A stretch of DNA of 9,034 nt from Deltaproteobacteria bacterium (GCA_019312705.1 JAFDCW010000112.1:1-9034), one strand, 5' to 3'. Positions 1 through 8,524 are shown, counted from the stretch's first letter. The notes: generated by a model not told the origin, from the sequence alone. Numbers and translations: made by a program.

Positions 1-24
1 GGTTTCAGTGACTTCCGTAGTCAT
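1..24 (-). CDS. Possible start of a downstream gene (partial, 8 codons)
   Basis: An ATG at 24-22 on the minus strand opens a frame reading M-T-T-E-V-T-E-T before the window ends. It begins 19 nt after the stop codon of the small membrane-protein gene (44-544), on the same strand. That spacing is typical of consecutive genes in an operon. No strong ribosome binding site is visible; only a GAG-rich stretch lies upstream. With eight codons the product cannot be identified, and the frame could be chance. Confidence 0.3.
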
Positions 25-43
25 CGTGGTCGTGCTCTCGGTT

Positions 44-544
44 TCAGTGCGAAGCAATCTTGGAAAGGCCCCGGTCGATGTCCCGCGTCAGCGGTGCCAG
101 CTCGCGGACGTTGCGGTTGAGCGCGTCCTCGATGCGGTGGCGCATTCTACCAAGAGCCTCATGGGCGTATTCCCCGTCCCCTTCACAAAGCTGAGCGAGG
201 GAGGCGTGGCGGAGGGCCCAGCTGTGCAGCCAGGGTTCGAGCTCGCCGAGGTCACCGGTACCGGCGGCCTCGACGTTCGTAGAAGCGCGCGACAACAGTT
301 CCGCGCGCAGCTCCACCACCCCCGTCGCGCAGTCCGCGGCGGGTGCTGCTGCGCTGGCCTCGGGCCAGAAGAGCTGTTGTGGGATGGAGTAGAAAGCTGC
401 GGCGGCCATGTAGAGCGCACCAAACCAGAAGAGAAGGGTCGCGAGGCGTCGTCCAATCTTTGGGGCACGACTGAGCAGGCTGCTGCCCATTCCGTCCTCG
501 GAGCTCCCCTTGGCCACGTCTCTCGAGTCCTTCGCGATAGCCAT
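44..544 (-). CDS. Hypothetical single-pass membrane protein
   Basis: I do not recognise a family. The 166-residue reading has a short polar, basic N-terminus (ending SRAPKIGRR, about residues 25-33). One hydrophobic segment follows at about 34-53 (LATLLFWFGALYMAAAAFY). The rest is a roughly 110-residue, mostly helical, charged domain with two cysteines (C72, C120). The positive-inside rule puts the N-terminus in the cytoplasm and the C-terminal domain in the periplasm, where C72 and C120 could form a disulfide. The start is uncertain. The ATG at 544-542 lies inside a 23-bp palindrome with no good ribosome binding site. The in-frame ATG at 490-488 (148 aa) has GAGG at 499-496, five bases upstream, and keeps the whole membrane segment, so it may be the real start. 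The gene diverges from the MopE/propeller lipoprotein gene. Confidence 0.72.
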   Translation of the reverse strand: MAIAKDSRDVAKGSSEDGMGSSLLSRAPKIGRRLATLLFWFGALYMAAAAFYSIPQQLFWPEASAAAPAADCATGVVELRAELLSRASTNVEAAGTGDLGELEPWLHSWALRHASLAQLCEGDGEYAHEALGRMRHRIEDALNRNVRELAPLTRDIDRGLSKIASH

Positions 545-562
545 CTCGGGGCCCGAGATGGC
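540..562. promoter_or_regulatory. Perfect 23-bp palindrome in divergent promoter region
   Basis: Two 11-bp arms, GCCATCTCGGG (540-550) and CCCGAGATGGC (552-562), are exact reverse complements around the single base at 551. The site lies between two divergent genes and covers the annotated ATG at 542-544 of the leftward one. The dyad symmetry and position suit a binding site for a dimeric repressor or activator. A partial extra half-site, CATCTCG, recurs at 629-635 and forms its own inverted repeat, CGAGA-GCA-TCTCG (623-635). The palindrome is not a convincing terminator, because no T-run follows it on either strand. The regulator is unknown. Confidence 0.5.
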
Positions 563-672
563 GAAAAAACCTAGGAAATTTCAATCCTTCTACTGCTTGG
601 GGGCACCCCGGTCAAGGCGGGCCGAGAGCATCTCGTAGCACTCACGCACGCCGGCACGCTCCTTGAGATAGG
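563..672. promoter_or_regulatory. Divergent intergenic region, likely promoters
   Basis: This stretch separates two divergent genes and should hold promoters for both. Positions 564-590 are the most A+T-rich part of the neighbourhood and include GAAATTTC (575-582), itself a palindrome. On the minus strand TTGAAA (584-579) matches a -35 box at five of six bases. The hexamer 17 bp further on (CCATCT) is a poor -10 and falls inside the 540-562 palindrome. No clear promoter for the rightward gene can be picked out by eye. If that gene starts at the GTG at 757, its leader extends further right. Confidence 0.35.
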
Positions 673-2688
<2,016 letters not shown>

Positions 2689-2693
2689 ACGAA

Positions 2694-4034
2694 CTAGCGT
2701 TCCCAGCGGACGGTGCCGAGGGCGCCGGGCGCGCTTTCGACGATGACTCGCCGGAGGTGGCCGTCGCGGCGGGCTACCAGGAGCCCCTCCGGGCCGACCC
2801 ACGCGAGCATGCGGCACCCCGGGGAAAAAGCCGGGTCTTGGTGATCCCCGGCGGTCCGCGGGCTGACCTGGCGGCGGACGCCGGTCTCCCGGTTTAGGAG
2901 CACCACCCGCATGCCGTCTTCGACCTCGGTGTATGCGAGGAAGCGGCCGCAGAGGGCCGGGGTCTGGCTCTCACCGGGACCGTCGGTCAACTGCTCGATG
3001 TTCGCGGCCGGGCCATCCCCCGCACTCCGGAGGAACACCTGCGGGCGGCCTCGGCGGCTCGATACGAAGGCGATGTTGCCCCCCGGGGCGCAGGTCGGGC
3101 TCACGTCGATACCCTCGTCGTCGGTGAGCCGGCGTTCGTCCGTGCCGTCTGGGAGCACGCTGTAAATGTCCATATTGCCGTCCCGAGATGACGCGAAGTA
3201 GAGACGCCCGTTGCAGTAGCGGGCGCCCATATTCGTTCGTCGGCCACCGATGAGGGGGCGGTCGTCGAGGCCCGACCGGGTGATGAAGACGCCGGCGGGG
3301 GTGGCCACGGAGTAGAAGACGCCCCCCGGGCCGAAGGCGGGCAGGGTGGCGATGCCGTGGCCGCTGGACATGCGCTCGAGGTTTCGCCCGTCCGCCGCGG
3401 CGACGAAAATGTCCTTTCGACCACGAGCGACGCGTCGACTGAAGGCGAGGCGCCCAGCAAAGCCGGAGCGCCGGCCGGTCAGGGCCTCCACCGCGTCGTC
3501 GGCGAAGGAGTGTGCAAACGCGAGCAGGCCCTCCTCGGGACCCTGGTAGTCGCGTTCGTGTCCTCGGGTCCCGTCTTGGGGGCCGATGCGCAGATGTGCC
3601 CGGACTCCGGTCCGCGAGCTCACGGTCTCTCCCTGGACCGTGAAGTCCGCGTCGTCGCCGACCTGGACAGCGCGCACGTAGGCCAGGTCGGAGGCCAAGG
3701 TTGTCCGGAGGAGCGGCCCAAGGGGCCCGCCGACGTCGAGGGTCAGGGTTGCCGGCGAGGTGCGCGTCGCTGCCGAGAGGCGCCAGTCGGCCGGGGCCGT
3801 ATCCGTCTCGAGACGGCGGGACAAAGGGGGCTCCGCGGTCGGTGTCGGTGCGGCGGCCACGACTCGCCGCGCGGTCTCCCCCGCCGGTGGTCGTTCGAGG
3901 CCGGCAGCCAATTCGAGCAGATGTGCGGTCTCGGGCGCTGGGGCGGTGAGATGGTTCGCGTCCTCGAACTGAGCGGCCGCCGTCGCCGCGCACGCACAGA
4001 CGACAAATGCGCCGACGGCGTGCACCCGCTTCAC
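2694..4034 (-). CDS. tolB: TolB-like periplasmic beta-propeller protein
   Basis: This 446-residue protein resembles TolB, the periplasmic propeller of the Tol-Pal envelope system, which binds Pal and links the outer membrane to TolA. A signal peptide (about 1-22, basic start then VGAFVVCACAATAAA) is followed by a Pro/Ala/Thr-rich stretch (about 30-85). A divergent TolB-like N-terminal domain covers about 90-187; the run FAHSFADDAVEALTG (173-187) matches the end of that domain. Propeller repeats fill about 195-446, with blade motifs such as KDIFVAAADGRNLERMS and MDIYSVLPDGTDERRLT. The reading frame stays open to 4427, but that upstream part is not protein-like. The GTG at 4034-4032 starts just before the signal peptide and overlaps the stop of the preceding small gene (GTGA), which supports it. 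No tolQ, tolR, tolA or pal is in the window, so it could be a TolB paralogue rather than the housekeeping one. Confidence 0.83.
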   Translation of the reverse strand: MKRVHAVGAFVVCACAATAAAQFEDANHLTAPAPETAHLLELAAGLERPPAGETARRVVAAAPTPTAEPPLSRRLETDTAPADWRLSAATRTSPATLTLDVGGPLGPLLRTTLASDLAYVRAVQVGDDADFTVQGETVSSRTGVRAHLRIGPQDGTRGHERDYQGPEEGLLAFAHSFADDAVEALTGRRSGFAGRLAFSRRVARGRKDIFVAAADGRNLERMSSGHGIATLPAFGPGGVFYSVATPAGVFITRSGLDDRPLIGGRRTNMGARYCNGRLYFASSRDGNMDIYSVLPDGTDERRLTDDEGIDVSPTCAPGGNIAFVSSRRGRPQVFLRSAGDGPAANIEQLTDGPGESQTPALCGRFLAYTEVEDGMRVVLLNRETGVRRQVSPRTAGDHQDPAFSPGCRMLAWVGPEGLLVARRDGHLRRVIVESAPGALGTVRWER

Positions 4035-4192
4035 GAAGCGTGCTGCTTCCCGCGCCGCTCCAGCCGCGCTTTGCGTTCTTGGCGCTCGCGGCGCCGGCCC
4101 CACATGACCAGGCCTGCACCGATCGTGACTATGAAACTCACGCCGATGCACAGGAACCCGTACATGTAGAGATAGAACTGACCGCCGCCCAC
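4031..4192 (-). CDS. Small single-pass membrane protein coupled to TolB-like gene
   Basis: A 53-residue reading runs from a GTG at 4192-4190 to a TGA at 4033-4031. Residues 6-31 are almost entirely hydrophobic or aromatic (FYLYMYGFLCIGVSF at the start, GAGLVMWG at the end). A strongly charged tail follows (RRRERQERKARLERRGK, 33-49). The predicted topology is a single membrane helix with the basic tail in the cytoplasm. The stop shares four bases (GTGA, 4034-4031) with the start of the TolB-like gene, a classic sign of translational coupling. An ATG at 4165 (44 residues) is the alternative start, but it would cut into the membrane segment. An in-frame TAG at 4204-4202 rules out anything longer. 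Neither start has a clear ribosome binding site. The helix-plus-basic-tail shape recalls CcmD, but no cytochrome c maturation genes are nearby. The family is unknown. Confidence 0.68.
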   Translation of the reverse strand: MGGGQFYLYMYGFLCIGVSFIVTIGAGLVMWGRRRERQERKARLERRGKQHAS

Positions 4193-4211
4193 ACCGGAGG
4201 TCTAGCAGGGC

Positions 4212-4248
4212 TTTTCGCCCAAGGCTCGACTTTGGCGAAAATCGAGCC
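4212..4248. repeat. Two overlapping, mutually exclusive inverted repeats
   Basis: One stem pairs TTTTCGCC (4212-4219) with GGCGAAAA (4234-4241), 14 bases apart. A second pairs GGCTCGA (4223-4229) with TCGAGCC (4242-4248), 12 bases apart. The arms interleave, so a transcript could form only one stem at a time. As DNA, the first repeat could instead be a dyad operator upstream of the small membrane-protein gene. No function is assigned. Confidence 0.4.
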
Positions 4249-4262
4249 GCGATGGCCGTCCG

Positions 4263-4284
4263 CCCGGGAGGGTCCCATCCCGGG
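4263..4284. repeat. GC-rich hairpin
   Basis: CCCGGGA (4263-4269) and TCCCGGG (4278-4284) form a perfect 7-bp stem with an 8-base loop. It lies 170-190 bp beyond the kinase stop codon and could slow transcription or stabilise the 3' end. It lacks the T-tract of an intrinsic terminator on either strand. Confidence 0.4.
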
Positions 4285-4451
4285 GTACGCCGGCCTTGCA
4301 ACCGCGAGGCTGAGCAGCCGAGCCGCGATTCCAGTCGCCCACGGTGGCGGCCGCCGGCGCAATGCTCGGGCGTCGTGGGCTCACCCGTTCTATGAAGGGT
4401 CGCCCTCTGCTGCGATGCGATCAGCACACCCAGGCCCAGGCTGTGAAGCGG

Positions 4452-6641
4452 CTATTTCCAAAACTCGAACCACTTGCGGCCACCGCCCTTCACCCGATGT
4501 GCCGCGCTCTTCGGCGAGGAGAGGAGTTCTTCGCCGGCCGGCGGGGTGGACTCGGGCGAACTCGCGAGGGTGGAGGGTGAATGCAGGTTCCACCACTCGG
4601 CGCCCCTCGCCTCGCTCCAGGGGTCGTCCGTCGAGCACTCGGCGAGCAGGAGAGAGAGCGCCTCGGCGCTCTGGGGTCGGTCGTCCGGGGCCTTGCTCAG
4701 GCACGTCATGATGACTCGCTCTAGCTCCCCGGGGATCGGCATTTCGGTGCGATCCGAAGGGGGCCGCGGAGGGGTCTGGACGTGGGCCAGGACCATTTGG
4801 AGCGGCGCGGCGGCGTCGAAGACGAGCTGCCCGGAGAGCAGCCAGTAGCCGACGCATCCGAGAGCGTAGATGTCGGAACGCGCGTCGAGCATGTCCTCGG
4901 GATCGGCGACTTCCGGAGGCATGAATGCCGGTGTGCCGACCACGGCTGCGCCCGTCAGGCCCACCGTGCCTTCTCCGACCCGCGACGTGTTCTTCACCAG
5001 CCCGAAGTCGAGGACCTTGACGAAATCGCGCTTCAGGCCGTACCGGCACAACAAGATGTTGGCTGGCTTGATGTCGCGGTGGATGAGCTGGGCTCGGTGC
5101 GCTTCCGCGAGGGACTCGCACGCCTGCAATAGGATGTAGATCACTCGGGAAGCAGGCAGCGGCCCGAACCGCTTCACCAAATCGTGGAGGTTCAGCGCGT
5201 CGAGGAGCTCCATGACGTAGTAGAATGTCCCGTCCTCGGTAATGCCGAAGTCGTGAATCTCGATGGTGTGCGGCGATTTTAGGGCCGATGTAGCTCGCGC
5301 CTCACGCTCGAAGCGCCGGAGGAGCGCATCACCCGAATCACCACTCGCGAGCACGTCCCTGCGAATCACCTTGATGGCAGACTCGCGCTTCAGCATCCGG
5401 TGTCGAGCACGCCACACTTCGCCCATGCCGCCGCCGGAGAGGCGCTCGATGAGTTGGTAGCTGCCGAAGTGCGGCTCTTCGCCCATGGGTCCACTGTGGC
5501 GTGAGCGCTCGCCATGGAGCTCCATGAATCGCAACTTGTGGATCTCCGCGTCCTTCTTGGCCGCCTCCATGGCGGCGCGCACTTCGACCTGGGACAGCTT
5601 GTTGCGGGCGTCCCGTCGGGAAATCTGCTCCCGGAGGGCCAGGGTCTTCCGGAGATGTTCGATCGCCGTCGAGAGCTCCCCCTGGCGTTCATACACCTCG
5701 GCGAGGGCGTCATGGGCGGATGCCTGAGACACGATCAAGACAGGGTCGCCTGCGATCCGGCCGATAGCGTCGTTGAGCTCGACCTCCGCGTCGCCGAGTT
5801 TCCCCTGCTCGAGGAGCAGTCGGCCCAGGGCAAGCTGGGTTTCGGCGCCCATGACGTTCCTACCGGTTTGCGTCGTGAATACGGCGAGGGCAGCACGATA
5901 GAGTCGTTCGGCCTCTGCGTGGTGGCCTCGCTCGTTCTCGACGTCCGCCATCACGGCCAATGCGGCCGAGTGCGAGGCTTCGTCCTCTGGGGCTGCCGCG
6001 TCACGGAGTATCTCGGCGTAGGTCAGCGCTTCTTCGCTCCGGCCCGCATTCTGGAAGATCTTGGAGAGCCGAGAGCAGATGGTTCTGACGCCTTGGGAAT
6101 CCTGCGCGTTTTCGAAGAGCTGCAGCGCCTTCTTCAGGTGATCGACCGCCGCGTCGACCTCGCCAGAGGCCGCCAAGATCCCACCGACGCTGCTCAAAGC
6201 ATAGCCCTGGCGGATGGGGTCCCCGAGCTCGCGCGCGATGCTCAAGGCGTCCAAAGCGAACTCCATTCCGCCAGCCAGATCTCCGACGAACTCGTGCAAC
6301 GATGCCAAGAAGTCACGCGACCCCGCTCTGCCGGGACCGTCGTTCGCCTCGTCGAAGAGCCGCTTTGCCTCTTCGGCCAGGGGCAAGATGGCGCTCAGCC
6401 CTTCGCCGCTGCCGATGGTCATCGCCATGGTTCGCGCCGCGCGCGCCTGCCCCAATGCGTAGCGGTGCCTGAGCGCCAGCTCCCGGGCTTCTGTCGCGAG
6501 CGCGTGGGCGCGGGGACCGTCTGGCCCGCGTAGCTCCCAAGCTAGCTGGGTGAGCGCGTCGATTCGCTCCACGTGGTCAGCGGGCAAGGTGCTCGCCGAT
6601 GCCAAGCGTGCTTCCAGCGCAGAGATGGATGATTCGGCCAC
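4452..6641 (-). CDS. Soluble TPR-linker-Ser/Thr protein kinase
   Basis: This 729-residue protein should phosphorylate Ser/Thr on partner proteins, with TPRs as the docking or sensing part. Residues 1-335 are TPR-like helical pairs (for example AAVDHLKKALQLFE, AEAERLYRAALAVF). About 336-380 is a charged helical linker (ARNKLSQVEVRAAMEAAKKD). The kinase domain is about 392-665: glycine loop SGGGMGEV (402-409), Lys424 in AIKV, Glu447 of helix C, HRDIKPAN (521-528), DFG (545-547), GTPAFMPPE (569-577), DIYALGC and Arg655. The catalytic set is therefore complete. It is an RD kinase, so activation-loop phosphorylation is likely. The first loop glycine is replaced by Ser402, and MPPE stands where MAPE or MSPE is usual. 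No membrane segment is present, so it should be cytoplasmic. The tail (about 670-729) is low-complexity and ends KWFEFWK. The start is GTG at 6641, with only a poorly spaced GGAG two bases upstream. Confidence 0.93.
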   Translation of the reverse strand: MAESSISALEARLASASTLPADHVERIDALTQLAWELRGPDGPRAHALATEARELALRHRYALGQARAARTMAMTIGSGEGLSAILPLAEEAKRLFDEANDGPGRAGSRDFLASLHEFVGDLAGGMEFALDALSIARELGDPIRQGYALSSVGGILAASGEVDAAVDHLKKALQLFENAQDSQGVRTICSRLSKIFQNAGRSEEALTYAEILRDAAAPEDEASHSAALAVMADVENERGHHAEAERLYRAALAVFTTQTGRNVMGAETQLALGRLLLEQGKLGDAEVELNDAIGRIAGDPVLIVSQASAHDALAEVYERQGELSTAIEHLRKTLALREQISRRDARNKLSQVEVRAAMEAAKKDAEIHKLRFMELHGERSRHSGPMGEEPHFGSYQLIERLSGGGMGEVWRARHRMLKRESAIKVIRRDVLASGDSGDALLRRFEREARATSALKSPHTIEIHDFGITEDGTFYYVMELLDALNLHDLVKRFGPLPASRVIYILLQACESLAEAHRAQLIHRDIKPANILLCRYGLKRDFVKVLDFGLVKNTSRVGEGTVGLTGAAVVGTPAFMPPEVADPEDMLDARSDIYALGCVGYWLLSGQLVFDAAAPLQMVLAHVQTPPRPPSDRTEMPIPGELERVIMTCLSKAPDDRPQSAEALSLLLAECSTDDPWSEARGAEWWNLHSPSTLASSPESTPPAGEELLSSPKSAAHRVKGGGRKWFEFWK

Positions 6642-6880
6642 GACTCCATCAAGTAGCGCGTTGCGACCTGTGCGGAAACCCCCGATGCGTTGCGAGGGAT
6701 ACTAGAAAGCGCATTTCCTGCGGCCGGGGTGACGTGGCTTTCACTCGTTTGCTATCCGTCCACGGCGATGCGAGCCCAACGCATCTCAAAGTGTGAACCG
6801 GCCCGGGTCTGTTGCGATCGACATCGAGACGGAAAACCGCCCGGCCCTCGTCGGGTGATGCAGGAGCAGCACCTCGAGTC
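6642..6880. other. Intergenic region upstream of the kinase gene
   Basis: Both flanking genes read leftward. The gap should therefore hold the end of the lipoprotein transcript and the kinase promoter. The only clear structure is an inverted repeat, GATGCG (6767-6772) with CGCATC (6780-6785), around a 7-base loop. The short motif CGATGCG also recurs at 6683-6689. No convincing -35/-10 pair, -24/-12 element or T-tailed terminator is visible by eye, and frames crossing the gap do not look like protein. Confidence 0.45.
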
Positions 6881-8524
6881 CTAGGGTAACGGGAACAAAC
6901 GGCCGTTGATGTCACCGGCTGGGTCTGCGGCGCCGTCTTGCCAGGTGACGATGAAGAGGGGGGCGGCAGCGGTGCCTCCGGCGGCGACGGCGGGGACGGT
7001 GACGGCGCCGCTCGCGACCGGGAAAGCGTCGATCGATGGCGGCTTGTTGCGGTTGAGGGCGAAGGTGCCGTCGGGGGCCACGAGGCGGGCCATGACCTCG
7101 GACCCGTTCACGTAGGCGATGGCGAAGCGCTCTCGGCTCGCTGCGGCCGTCGGTGCGGTGCCCGGCCCAACGGTCACCGGGGTCCCGACGGCGGCGAAGG
7201 CCGCATCGAAGACCTGGACTTTGATGGTGGAGTCCTCGGTGAAAGCGATGGCGGTCCGCCCGTCGGAGAGGGACGCCGCCGCCGGGGCCCCGCGGGTCCC
7301 GGACCCCCCTGGGACGGCGACGGCCATCGCGTCGACGGGTGCGCCGTCGGCGCCGAAGCGCTGGTAGTAGACCTCTCCGCCGGTGGTGAAGGTGACGACG
7401 AAGCCCGTCGTGGATGCCGCGACGGATGGCACGCTCGCGCCCGTTTGGCCCGTGCCGACGTCGAAGGCGTCGGGGCCTTCGGGCGTGGTTGATGCCGCCG
7501 CGAAGAGCCTCGCCGAGAGCCCAGTCGTGACCGCTGCGTTGTCGCTCACGAAGACCACCAGCGCGGTCCCGTCGGGCATGAGGGCGATGCTGGGTTCGGA
7601 CTGGGTGCCGTCCGTGTCGACGTGCGGCACCACTGCGGCCCCGAGGGGGTTGCGGTCACGGTCTAGGAAACGAACGCGGATGTCCGGGGGCCCCGTGCCG
7701 GCGGACACGTAGGCGTAGCCATAGCGCCCGCCGCCGGCGCTGGCGGACGGAAGTGTCTGGGTGCCCGCGGCGTTTTCGACCGGGGCGTCGACCGACAGAG
7801 CTGTCGGCGACTCGATGATGGCGCCGCTCTCCGTGAAGAACATGGAGCGGATGTCGCGCGCGCGCAGAGCCGAATCGTAGGCCACGCTGAGCCGCGCACC
7901 CTCGGTCCACGCCGCGGCCGGCAGGATTTCGGGGCCCGCCTCCATCGCCGGCGCCCTCGATACGAGGAAGGGCTCGGTCCGGCAGTCGGCGTCGCACCCG
8001 TCCCCGGACGTCGTATTGCCGTCTTCGCATTGTTCGTCGGGGCTGAGCAGGGAGTCGCCACAGACGCCTTCGCCGAAGTTAGGCTTGAGCTCGATGGCTC
8101 GCTCGAGGGTCTCCAAGACGGCGATGGTCTCCGTGATGCACCCGGTCGCGATCATGAAGTCCGTGCGTCCACTGACCGCGTCGGTGCCCCAGCCGCGGAC
8201 CAGGATGACCCACTCCCCGGCAGGAACGCCGACCGTGGCGCTCTCGGTCGTTGCGAAGCTCAGGTCGACGATGGCGTCGGGCATTGCGGCGCCGCGTTCT
8301 TCCGGCGGATTGGGCGTCGTGAAGCCCGTCGCCGTATCGCAGGCGTAGTCCTCCGCTGGGAAGACCAGCAGGCGCAGGGGACCTTCGATGTCGTCGAGGA
8401 GGGCTGCGGGATCGCGGAGCGCGATGGCCGAGCCGCCGGGGGTCTCGGCGGCGCAGCCATAGGCGAGGGCGCCGAGGGCGGCTCCTACGAGGAAGGGGAA
8501 GAGAAAGCGACGCATTGGCTCCAT
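6881..8524 (-). CDS. Lipoprotein with Myxococcus Cys-rich (DUF4215) repeat
   Basis: This is probably an outer-membrane or cell-surface lipoprotein of unknown role. Counting from the ATG at 8515, MRRFLFPFLVGAALGALAYG is a 20-residue lipoprotein signal peptide followed by Cys21. A roughly 120-residue N-terminal domain follows. Next comes one DUF4215/Myxococcus cysteine-rich repeat at about 151-180 (CGDSLLSPDEQCEDGN, then SGDGCDADC). The remaining 360 residues contain repeated beta-strand units such as RVRFLDRDRNPLG, YYQRFGADGAPVD and MARLVAPDGTF. They are spaced like propeller blades, rich in Ala, Gly, Thr and Val, and suggest a 6-8-blade fold. The frame is open to 8566, but that would overlap the response regulator gene. 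ATG 8524 has an AGGCGG five bases upstream and ATG 8515 has GGAG three bases upstream; both keep the signal peptide. It lies 16 bp after the response regulator stop, so co-transcription is likely. Confidence 0.83.
   Translation of the reverse strand: MEPMRRFLFPFLVGAALGALAYGCAAETPGGSAIALRDPAALLDDIEGPLRLLVFPAEDYACDTATGFTTPNPPEERGAAMPDAIVDLSFATTESATVGVPAGEWVILVRGWGTDAVSGRTDFMIATGCITETIAVLETLERAIELKPNFGEGVCGDSLLSPDEQCEDGNTTSGDGCDADCRTEPFLVSRAPAMEAGPEILPAAAWTEGARLSVAYDSALRARDIRSMFFTESGAIIESPTALSVDAPVENAAGTQTLPSASAGGGRYGYAYVSAGTGPPDIRVRFLDRDRNPLGAAVVPHVDTDGTQSEPSIALMPDGTALVVFVSDNAAVTTGLSARLFAAASTTPEGPDAFDVGTGQTGASVPSVAASTTGFVVTFTTGGEVYYQRFGADGAPVDAMAVAVPGGSGTRGAPAAASLSDGRTAIAFTEDSTIKVQVFDAAFAAVGTPVTVGPGTAPTAAASRERFAIAYVNGSEVMARLVAPDGTFALNRNKPPSIDAFPVASGAVTVPAVAAGGTAAAPLFIVTWQDGAADPAGDINGRLFPLP

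Larger units (their letters stand above)
4193..4451. other. Intergenic region with inverted repeats, no convincing gene
   Basis: This gap lies between the end of the TPR-kinase gene and the start of the small membrane-protein gene, all on the minus strand. It should hold a terminator for the former and a promoter for the latter. Readings through it are Arg/Pro-rich and do not look like protein. It contains two hairpin-forming segments (4212-4248 and 4263-4284). It also has an 11-base direct repeat, CGAGCCGCGAT, at 4243-4253 and 4319-4329. No T-run follows any stem, so no intrinsic terminator can be called. Confidence 0.5.

Noticed and set aside
540..570. Rho-independent terminator at the 23-bp palindrome with the adjacent A-run
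   Set aside because: The run is A on the plus strand after the stem, which is T before the stem on the minus strand. Neither gives the stem-then-U order a terminator needs, and the site lies at gene starts, not ends.
8..574. Plus-strand open frame of 188 codons opposite the small membrane-protein gene
   Set aside because: No domain, and it runs through the promoter region and palindrome. The minus-strand reading has a clear membrane segment.
4031..4192. Calling the small membrane protein CcmD
   Set aside because: Only the general shape (one helix, basic tail, about 50 residues) matches. No cytochrome c maturation genes are nearby.
4035..4427. N-terminal extension of the TolB-like frame up to 4427
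   Set aside because: The extension is Arg/Pro/His-rich without structure and would precede a signal peptide. It overlaps a better small membrane-protein frame that ends in GTGA at the true start.
5514..6533. Plus-strand open frame of 339 codons opposite the TPR region of the kinase
   Set aside because: No recognisable fold; the minus strand reads as well-formed TPR repeats and a kinase in a single frame.
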